A stretch of DNA of 10,580 nucleotides, from NCBI GenBank assembly GCA_041595875.1, contig JBFHJN010000070.1:1-10580 (forward strand), in the 5' to 3' direction. Position numbers and translations under genes: made by a program. Below are positions 1 through 4,529 of this stretch, in pieces. The notes under the pieces are model-generated. The model made no database searches and was not told the DNA's origin. It worked only from the letters and a program-made list of their open reading frames with translations. This stretch comes from UBA2279 sp041595875 (GTDB taxonomy: Bacteria; Actinomycetota; Coriobacteriia; Anaerosomatales; Anaerosomataceae). Within the stretch, counting starts at the first letter, position 1. Every line of letters begins with the position of its first letter.

Positions 1-6
1 ATCGGT

Positions 7-12
7 TAGGAG
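7..12 (+). promoter_or_regulatory. Ribosome binding site choosing the TPR-gene start
   Basis: The purine run TAGGAG lies 9 bases before the ATG at 22. The in-frame TTG codons at 13 and 16 sit directly on or too close to it, so the ATG at 22 is the better start. The promoter lies outside the window. Confidence 0.6.
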
Positions 13-21
13 TTGTTGTGC

Positions 22-579
22 ATGGCAGTAGACAAGTGTCATACACCCCTGTGGGTTAAGGCTGTCATCTGGCTTGTAGCTCTGTCGTTCGTGTTCGGTG
101 GCGTGGCATTCGTCGGGTTTGGCGGCAGCGCCGGCTCGACGAGCACTACGGGCGATGCGACCACAGACAGCGGTATCACCGCTCAGTATCAGCCGGCTGT
201 GGACGCAGCGGTGGCCGCGCTGGCAGCCGACCCGGAGAACCCGGACCTTCTCGCGTTCGCGGGACATCGTTACTTTGAGTGGGCTGTGGCCCTGTATGAG
301 TCCGGTCAGCAGCCTGCATCGGTGCCGCTGTGGCTCGCGGCGGTGGCCTATTACGACAAGGCGCTGGCGATCACGCCCGATGACGTCGTGGTCCTGGGCA
401 ACAAGGGTTTCGCCCTCGCATATGCCAATGACCCTGCAGCTGCCGATGCGCTGCGTGCCTTCATAGCCGCAGACGTGGACGACACCACCGGACAGGTCGC
501 CAATGCGACCGAGCTGCTCTCAACGCTGGCTGTCACCCCTAGCGTTTCGGCGACAGAGAGCGCTCCTACCACTCCGTAG
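22..579 (+). CDS. Membrane-anchored tetratricopeptide-repeat (TPR) protein
   Basis: The predicted protein has 185 residues. A short N-terminus (with Cys6) is followed by one hydrophobic segment at about residues 10-33, which fits a signal anchor or uncleaved signal peptide. A Gly/Ser/Thr-rich linker then leads to an alpha-helical region at about residues 50-150. The stretch around AVAYYDKALAITPDD matches the second helix and turn of a TPR unit, with a second, looser unit before it. TPR proteins are scaffolds for protein contacts, so no enzymatic role can be assigned. The C-terminus is low-complexity Ser/Thr/Pro/Ala. The ATG at 22 is preferred to the upstream TTG codons because of Shine-Dalgarno spacing. 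The gene runs toward a convergent STAS gene, and a hairpin separates them. Its upstream neighbour is not in view, so operon membership is unknown. The TPR call is fairly sure; the exact role is unknown. Confidence 0.75.
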   Translation: MAVDKCHTPLWVKAVIWLVALSFVFGGVAFVGFGGSAGSTSTTGDATTDSGITAQYQPAVDAAVAALAADPENPDLLAFAGHRYFEWAVALYESGQQPASVPLWLAAVAYYDKALAITPDDVVVLGNKGFALAYANDPAAADALRAFIAADVDDTTGQVANATELLSTLAVTPSVSATESAPTTP

Positions 580-600
580 GAATCAGAGTTCAGAATCATC

Positions 601-629
601 AACAGCCGGTCCCAACGGGGCCGGCTGTT
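601..629. terminator. Hairpin between convergent genes, possible bidirectional terminator
   Basis: AACAGCCGG at 601-609 pairs perfectly with CCGGCTGTT at 621-629. Further pairing of 610-613 with 617-620 (one G-T wobble) gives a stem of about 13 pairs with a 3-base loop. It lies 21 bases after the TPR stop and 27 bases beyond the stop of the minus-strand STAS gene. Neither side has a clean T-run (TTCCTGTTGTG on the plus strand), so it may end transcription less efficiently than a classical intrinsic terminator. Position and symmetry support a shared terminator. Confidence 0.65.
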
Positions 630-656
630 CCTGTTGTGCAACGATTCTGCTGGTGA

Positions 657-1010
657 TCAGTCCGAGTCCGTGTCTGCCACCATGGCACGCGCCTGATCCA
701 CTGAGTCCGCTGTGGAGAAGATCCCCGAAAGCCGGGTCAGCTCCAGGATGTTGTTCACCGTCTCGTTGGTCACCAGTACAAGACGTCCGCCATGGGCGCC
801 GTACTCTTTTGACAACGAGAGGAGCAGACCTAGCCCCGAGCTGTCCAGATAGTCCAGCCTCGAGAGATCGGCCACGGTGGATTTTGGCGAGTGCTTCAGT
901 ATGCGGTCGATCGTCATCCTGAATGCCGCGCACTCACTGTAGTCCAAGTCCCCGATCAGCGTCAGCATCCACAGTTCATCGACGGCATCTAGCTGGATAT
1001 TCAGCGACAT
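657..1010 (-). CDS. STAS-domain anti-sigma factor antagonist
   Basis: The 117-residue protein is a single STAS domain of the SpoIIAA/RsbV type. In that family the protein binds an anti-sigma kinase and frees a sigma factor, and phosphorylation on a serine switches it off. The signature LDYLDSSGLG spans about residues 52-61. The Ser57-Ser58 pair after Asp56 matches the family's phosphorylation site, with Ser58 at the SpoIIAA-like position. The ATG at 1008-1010 is preceded by AGAGGA (1015-1020 on this strand) at good spacing. The protein is cytoplasmic, with no membrane segment. It is divergent from a second STAS gene with the same signature, and no RsbW/SpoIIAB-like kinase or sigma factor is in the window. 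It could instead act in a non-sigma partner-switching circuit, for example signalling to a PP2C phosphatase or diguanylate cyclase. The domain call is firm; the target is unknown. Confidence 0.88.
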   Translation of the reverse strand: MSLNIQLDAVDELWMLTLIGDLDYSECAAFRMTIDRILKHSPKSTVADLSRLDYLDSSGLGLLLSLSKEYGAHGGRLVLVTNETVNNILELTRLSGIFSTADSVDQARAMVADTDSD

Positions 1011-1129
1011 GGCATCCTCTGCGACGGATTGATTGGACTGACGTGTTAGTACCCGTACGTCGAGGCGTTCTCACTGTGGCGGGCGTTTTCCTGCCATCAA
1101 GTCCCCTGGTCGTGGGCGTGGCGTCACGG

Positions 1130-1135
1130 TACAAT
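1130..1135 (+). promoter_or_regulatory. Candidate -10 element for the plus-strand STAS gene
   Basis: TACAAT matches five of six bases of the TATAAT consensus and lies 42 bases before the ATG at 1178. The -35 position (about 1107-1112, TGGTCG) matches only three of six bases, so this promoter may be weak or activator-dependent. The 167-base divergent spacer (1011-1177) must also hold the promoter of the minus-strand STAS gene, for which I see no convincing hexamers. Confidence 0.4.
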
Positions 1136-1177
1136 CATCTCGCTGGCGACGATTGCCCTAGAGGCGGGATGTGACAT

Positions 1178-1513
1178 ATGGAACTCGACATCAACACTGA
1201 ACGTGAAGATGACATCTGCCGTATCCTTCTCAAAGGCGAGGTGGATGTCTACACTGCGCCGCAGCTCAAAGCAGAGATCGTCGACGCCGTGGACGACGGC
1301 TGCGTTAATCTGGTCATCGACTTGGAACAAGTCGGGTTCATTGATAGCTCCGGCCTGGGTGTGCTGGTAAGCGGCCTTCGCAGGGTCAAGGAGCGCTCAG
1401 GTACGATGCGCCTAGTCTGCACGAAGGAGAACATCCTCAAGATCTTCCGGATCACCGGGTTGGACAAGGTGTTCCCTGTATTCTCGACGATGGCGGAAGC
1501 CTCTGAATTCTGA
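1178..1513 (+). CDS. STAS-domain anti-sigma factor antagonist (second copy)
   Basis: The 111-residue protein is a single STAS domain. Its core is VGFIDSSGLGVLV, with Asp56-Ser57-Ser58-Gly59 at the phosphorylation loop, the same residue positions as in the divergent neighbour. Outside this loop the two differ widely, so they are distant paralogues rather than a recent duplication. This copy looks closer to classical RsbV/SpoIIAA: the N-terminal strand ends in LKGEVDVYTAPQL, the usual arrangement before helix 1. The ATG at 1178 follows GAGGCGGG at about 9 bases. The family acts by binding an anti-sigma kinase in its unphosphorylated form. No kinase gene is adjacent, and the next gene downstream starts a separate tat-hyp cluster with its own candidate promoter. 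Confidence 0.9.
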   Translation: MELDINTEREDDICRILLKGEVDVYTAPQLKAEIVDAVDDGCVNLVIDLEQVGFIDSSGLGVLVSGLRRVKERSGTMRLVCTKENILKIFRITGLDKVFPVFSTMAEASEF

Positions 1514-1527
1514 GGACGCAGGCTTGC

Positions 1528-1556
1528 TTGTCTTGCCTGGTATGTCCTCCTAGACT
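1528..1556 (+). promoter_or_regulatory. Candidate sigma-70-type promoter of the tat-hyp cluster
   Basis: TTGTCT (1528-1533) and TAGACT (1551-1556) are separated by exactly 17 bases, and each matches four of six consensus bases. Transcription would start near 1563, giving a leader of about 55 bases before the GTG at 1618. No other good promoter is seen before 4411, consistent with one five-gene transcript. Confidence 0.5.
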
Positions 1557-1569
1557 GTGACCCATGTCT

Positions 1570-1589
1570 CCGGGGCCGCAAGGGCCCGG
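1570..1589 (+). other. Short leader hairpin with GCAA tetraloop
   Basis: CCGGG (1570-1574) pairs with CCCGG (1585-1589). A G-G mismatch follows, then CC/GG closing a GCAA loop (1578-1581), a stable GNRA-type tetraloop. It lies in the predicted 5' leader of the tat-hyp transcript. It is short and could be chance in GC-rich DNA; no function is claimed. Confidence 0.3.
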
Positions 1590-1604
1590 TTCTCGTTCGC
1601 CTGT

Positions 1605-1610
1605 GAGGAG
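1605..1610 (+). promoter_or_regulatory. Ribosome binding site that sets the tatA/B start
   Basis: GAGGAG is 7 bases before the GTG at 1618. An open frame extends upstream to an ATG at 1564, but that start lacks a Shine-Dalgarno sequence and would add 18 residues ahead of the conserved Tat N-terminus, so the GTG start is chosen. Confidence 0.75.
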
Positions 1611-1617
1611 TGGTGCG

Positions 1618-2031
1618 GTGTTAGGCATCGGCGGTACAGAGCTCGTCATCATCGCGATGGTGGCGCTGTTCCTCTTCGGGCCGGATAAGCTGCCACAGTT
1701 CGCTCGGACCCTCGGCCGTTTCCTGCGTGATTTCAAGCGCTATCAGGACATGATGGAGTCGACCATCCGAGCGGAGATGTACGCCTCGGAAGGCACCAGT
1801 GCCGACCCGTTCAAGAAGGGCAAGAACTTCCGCGAGAAAGTGCAGGCCGAGAAGGCCGAAGCGGAGGCGGCGGCGCGCGCGGAGAAGGAGCCTGCCGAGA
1901 AGGCGGCCGACGAGGCGCCTGCCGACAAGCCTGCCGAGAAGCCTGCCAAGGAGCCTGCCGCAGAAGAGACGCCTGCGGAGTCCGAACACACTCAGCGAGA
2001 GGGGGAGCACTCGACCTCTACGGAGGAGTGA
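1618..2031 (+). CDS. tatB: Sec-independent protein translocase subunit, TatA/TatB family
   Basis: The 137-residue protein has the standard Tat layout. A short membrane helix covers residues 2-20, the hinge is Phe20-Gly21-Pro22 in the sequence FGPDKLP, and an amphipathic helix runs to about residue 45. An acidic tail follows. Glu8 at the start of the membrane helix is a feature of TatB rather than TatA, so it is more likely the TatB-type receptor subunit, although FGPxKLP also occurs in TatA of Gram-positive bacteria. TatA/B proteins work with TatC to export folded proteins bearing twin-arginine signals. The tail from about residue 80 is Glu/Ala/Lys/Pro-rich and built on a loosely repeated Pro-Ala-Glu-Lys unit. 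The gene starts a run with tatC 12 bases downstream. The tatA versus tatB label is the uncertain part. Confidence 0.88.
   Translation: MLGIGGTELVIIAMVALFLFGPDKLPQFARTLGRFLRDFKRYQDMMESTIRAEMYASEGTSADPFKKGKNFREKVQAEKAEAEAAARAEKEPAEKAADEAPADKPAEKPAKEPAAEETPAESEHTQREGEHSTSTEE
1891..1980 (+). repeat. Degenerate 12-base in-frame tandem repeat in the Tat-subunit tail
   Basis: The unit CCTGCCGAGAAG, encoding Pro-Ala-Glu-Lys, recurs with variants (CCTGCCGACAAG, CCTGCCAAGGAG, CCTGCCGCAGAA, CCTGCGGAG) within the C-terminal coding region, with one spacer stretch between early copies. Length changes here would keep the reading frame. Confidence 0.55.
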
Positions 2032-2043
2032 GTGCGCTGAATC

Positions 2044-2802
2044 ATGCCTGTATCCCCCAAGCGCATGCCCTTCATGGGACACATGGCCGAGCTGCGGCGT
2101 CGGCTGTTCATCGTCGTCTTGGTTCTGGGCGCCCTGGCTGTGGGGCTCTACTTCGTGAGCGACGAGATCTACAACCTGCTCGTTGCGCCCGCCCAGAACG
2201 CGATCGGCACGCAGGGAAGCTTCACGTTCGACGTGCTTGAAGGCATGACCAACCGCTTTCGCCTGGCTGTGTGGGCGGCGCTGGTCGTAGGCAGCCCGGT
2301 CATCATCTACCACGCTCTGGCGTTCTTCGTCCCGGCGCTCAAGCCCAAGGAGCGTCGCTGGTTCCTGTGGACGTTTTTTGCCGCGGTCTTGTTGTTTGCG
2401 GCAGGCGTGGCGTTTTGTTACCTGTTGATCTTGGAGCCCAGCGCGCAGTGGCTTGTTGAGCAGAACGGCGAGACGTTCGAGCTCATGTTGCGTGCCTCGA
2501 GCATGATGCAGTTCGCGATGTGGTTCATGGTCGGCTTCGGCGTCGCGTTCGAAGTGCCGATCGTGGTGTTCTACCTGGTCTACTTCGAGGTCGTTCCCTA
2601 CAAGACGTTGCGCCAGAACTGGCGCACCGTGTGGGTGGTCATCATCATCATCTCTGCGATGATCACGCCCGACTGGTCGCCGGTGAGCATGGGGGCGCTG
2701 GCCGGGGCGATGATCGGTCTGTTCGAAGGGAGCATGGCGCTGGTCAGGGTCCTGCTACGCAAGAAGATCAGAGCTCAGAAGCTCGAACTCGGGGAAGACT
2801 GA
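2044..2802 (+). CDS. tatC: Sec-independent protein translocase TatC
   Basis: This 252-residue polytopic membrane protein has about six hydrophobic segments, the usual TatC size and topology. TatC is the core of the twin-arginine translocase and binds the RR signal peptide on its cytoplasmic face. Visible family landmarks are the N-terminal HMAELRRR (Glu16), Pro49 in the first external loop, the cytoplasmic loop LKPKERR with Glu103, FEVP with Glu170, and ITPD at 207-210. Glu103 and Glu170 carry the same numbers as functional glutamates in E. coli TatC. The ATG at 2044 is used. An upstream frame is closed by the TGA at 2038-2040, and GGAGGAG inside the end of the previous gene (2022-2028) is a slightly distant ribosome site. 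hypA follows after 21 bases. Confidence 0.96.
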   Translation: MPVSPKRMPFMGHMAELRRRLFIVVLVLGALAVGLYFVSDEIYNLLVAPAQNAIGTQGSFTFDVLEGMTNRFRLAVWAALVVGSPVIIYHALAFFVPALKPKERRWFLWTFFAAVLLFAAGVAFCYLLILEPSAQWLVEQNGETFELMLRASSMMQFAMWFMVGFGVAFEVPIVVFYLVYFEVVPYKTLRQNWRTVWVVIIIISAMITPDWSPVSMGALAGAMIGLFEGSMALVRVLLRKKIRAQKLELGED

Positions 2803-2823
2803 CGACGCGGGAGTGATCGAACA

Positions 2824-3165
2824 ATGCATGAGATGGGCATCTGTGACGGCATACTGAAGTCCGCTCTGGAGGCCGCCGAGGCCGAGGGCGCTACCCGCAT
2901 CAACCACATAGACGTGACCTTCGGCGAGCTCACACAGATCGTCGAGGACGCGCTCCAGTTCGCGTTCGAGGTCCAGCGCGCTGACACCATCGCCGCCGAG
3001 GCGACGCTTGGCATCACCATTCTCGAGGGGCGCTCGCGCTGCATGGACTGCTCGGCGGAGTTCAAGCACGATCGCTACGAGGTCAAGTGTCCGGAGTGCG
3101 GAAGCTATCTGTGCTCGCTGATACAGGGGCGCGAACTCCGTATCGACAGCATCGACGTCGACTGA
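2824..3165 (+). CDS. hypA: Nickel-insertion protein HypA
   Basis: HypA is a cytoplasmic metallochaperone that works with HypB to deliver nickel to the large subunit of [NiFe] hydrogenase; in some bacteria it also serves urease. The 113-residue length is typical. The nickel-binding N-terminus MHE (His2, Glu3) is intact, which also fixes the start. The zinc domain has two CxxC pairs, Cys73/Cys76 and Cys89/Cys92, inside CMDCS and CPECGS. The ATG at 2824 has GGGAG 10 bases upstream. hypB follows after 16 bases, the classical order. No hydrogenase structural genes or hypC-F are in the window, so the client enzyme is encoded elsewhere. Confidence 0.95.
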   Translation: MHEMGICDGILKSALEAAEAEGATRINHIDVTFGELTQIVEDALQFAFEVQRADTIAAEATLGITILEGRSRCMDCSAEFKHDRYEVKCPECGSYLCSLIQGRELRIDSIDVD

Positions 3166-3181
3166 CCGTGAGGGGAACTTC

Positions 3182-3844
3182 GTGAAGATCGATATCTCAA
3201 AAGGAATACTTGCGCACAATGACGCGCTTGCAGAGGAGAACCGGCAGTTGTTCAAGGACAGCGGCACCTTCGTCGTGGACCTGATGGCAAGCCCGGGTGC
3301 CGGCAAGACGTCGACGATCCTGGCCACCATCGCGGCGCTCCGCGACAGGTATCGCATCGCGGTGATCGAGGGAGACATCGCTTCGCGTGTGGATGCCGAG
3401 AAGATCTCGCGGCACGGCATACCCGCCGTGCAGATAAACACCGGTGGCGCGTGCCATCTGGAGTCCGCGATGATCCGTCGCGCAGCGGGAGCGCTCGACC
3501 TTGATGAGATCGACCTGCTCATCATCGAGAACGTGGGCAACCTCGTGTGCCCCACCGACTTCGACCTGGGCGAGCACGCCAAGGTGATGATCCTGTCCGT
3601 TCCCGAGGGCGACGACAAGCCGCTCAAGTATCCGGGCATCTTCGCCATCTCAGAGGCGGTCATCCTCAACAAATGCGACACCATGAGTGTCTTTGATTTC
3701 AACCGCGAGTCGTTTGACGAGGTCGTCAAGGGGCTCAACCCGACCGCGCCCATCTTCCCCATCTCTGCCACCAAGGGCGATGGAGTGGATGCGTGGTGCG
3801 ACTGGCTAGCCGCCCGTATCGAAGCGATGCGCGCAGCGGAGTAG
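3182..3844 (+). CDS. hypB: Hydrogenase nickel-incorporation GTPase HypB
   Basis: HypB is a SIMIBI-class GTPase that pairs with HypA to load nickel into [NiFe] hydrogenase. The 220-residue protein shows a P-loop at about residues 37-44 (SPGAGKTS). It has the G-domain metal site Cys91-His92 (GGACHLES) plus Cys123 (NVGNLVCP). The family hallmark DDKPLKYPGIF is at about 144-154, and the guanine-specificity motif NKCD at 163-166. The protein begins directly at the G domain: it lacks the histidine-rich stretch and the N-terminal CxxCGC nickel site found in some homologues. The GTG at 3182 has GAGGGG 6 bases upstream. The gene sits between hypA and an HD-domain gene, with short gaps on both sides. 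Confidence 0.95.
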   Translation: MKIDISKGILAHNDALAEENRQLFKDSGTFVVDLMASPGAGKTSTILATIAALRDRYRIAVIEGDIASRVDAEKISRHGIPAVQINTGGACHLESAMIRRAAGALDLDEIDLLIIENVGNLVCPTDFDLGEHAKVMILSVPEGDDKPLKYPGIFAISEAVILNKCDTMSVFDFNRESFDEVVKGLNPTAPIFPISATKGDGVDAWCDWLAARIEAMRAAE

Positions 3845-3848
3845 GAGG
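3843..3848 (+). promoter_or_regulatory. Ribosome binding site for the HD-domain gene, overlapping the hypB stop
   Basis: AGGAGG overlaps the hypB TAG stop (3842-3844) and lies 8 bases before the ATG at 3857. The upstream in-frame TTG at 3851 is only 2 bases away and is unlikely. Overlap with the stop suggests translational coupling to hypB. Confidence 0.75.
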
Positions 3849-3856
3849 TCTTGGCG

Positions 3857-4411
3857 ATGATGGACAGGCAGCAAGGACTTGCGCTCATCAAAGAGCGCAT
3901 CGGCAACAACAACCTCGTCAATCACTGTGTGGCCACGGAGATCATCATGGAGGCGCTTGCGCGCCACTTCGAGCTGCCGGAAGGCGATGTAGAGCGTTGG
4001 GCGCTTGCCGGTCTGCTGCACGATCTTGATTACGCCGAGACCGCCGAGGATTTCGAGCGCCATGCGGTCGTGACCGCTGAGCTGCTCGCGGACGAGCTTG
4101 ATGAGGAGATGCTGCACGCTATCCTCGCCCACGCAGACAAGGCGCCACGGGAGTCGCAGATGGACATCGCGCTCTACTCGGCGGATCCCACCACGGGATT
4201 CATCGTCGCGGCCGCTCTGGTCCGTCCCGACAAGTCCCTTGAGAACGTCGAACTCCGGTCGCTGAAGAAGCGCTGGAAGGAGAAGGCGTTCGCGCGCGGG
4301 GCGAGCCGTGATCAGATGGCTGCATGCGAAGAGCTCGGCATGACGCGTGACGATTTCTTGCAGCTGGCGCTTGACGCTATGCGTGCCCGGGCGGCGGATA
4401 TCGGCCTGTAG
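3857..4411 (+). CDS. HD-superfamily predicted metal-dependent phosphohydrolase
   Basis: The 184-residue cytoplasmic protein has an HD-type metal site. His23 (NNLVNHCVATE), the His55-Asp56 pair in LLHDLDYAE, His69, and His92 followed by Asp94 in ILAHADK give the usual H...HD...H...D series. The second half has YSADPTTGFIVAAALVRPDK followed by a basic Lys/Arg-rich helix and an acidic helical end. This layout recalls a conserved group of predicted HD hydrolases (from memory, COG2316). Known HD enzymes cleave phosphoesters, often of nucleotides, but the substrate here is unknown. The start at 3857 is favoured by the AGGAGG site. It is the last gene of the tat-hyp run, and its ribosome site overlaps the hypB stop, so it is expressed with the nickel genes. 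I see no convincing terminator after it. Confidence 0.85.
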   Translation: MMDRQQGLALIKERIGNNNLVNHCVATEIIMEALARHFELPEGDVERWALAGLLHDLDYAETAEDFERHAVVTAELLADELDEEMLHAILAHADKAPRESQMDIALYSADPTTGFIVAAALVRPDKSLENVELRSLKKRWKEKAFARGASRDQMAACEELGMTRDDFLQLALDAMRARAADIGL

Positions 4412-4485
4412 AAAGCCCGGCGTTTCGGCCCTCATCTCAACGTCTTCGGTTGGTCTTTGTTTGGCTAGGGGTTGACGGCACCCTC

Positions 4486-4491
4486 TATACT
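4486..4491 (+). promoter_or_regulatory. Candidate -10 element for topA
   Basis: TATACT matches five of six consensus bases and lies 38 bases before the topA ATG. A good-looking TTGACG sits at 4472-4477, but only 8 bases upstream, too close to be its -35 element. At the proper distance (about 4461-4468) there is only a weak match. A short inverted repeat, GGCAC (4477-4481) and GTGCC (4501-4505), flanks the element but could be chance. Confidence 0.45.
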
Positions 4492-4529
4492 CTCTAGGCA
4501 GTGCCCGATTCCACAGTCAGGACCACTAC

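Noticed and set aside
583..933. Minus- and plus-strand frames overlapping the first STAS gene
   Set aside because: The STAS frame (657-1010, minus) has a conserved domain, ribosome site and sensible start; the others have none of these.
1621..2313. 230-codon minus-strand frame over the tat genes
   Set aside because: Arg/Leu/Gly-rich antisense of the repetitive Tat tail; no start signal or family resemblance.
2755..3921. 388-codon minus-strand frame over hypA and hypB
   Set aside because: Ser/Arg-rich antisense translation with no domain; both plus-strand genes have full motif sets and ribosome sites.
4412..4440. Possible terminator after the HD-domain gene
   Set aside because: The GCCCGGCGTTTCGGCCC stretch forms only 3-pair stems with mismatches and lacks a T-run.
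4472..4491. TTGACG plus TATACT as one standard promoter
   Set aside because: Spacing is 8 bases, not the required 16-18, so the two cannot be a -35/-10 pair.
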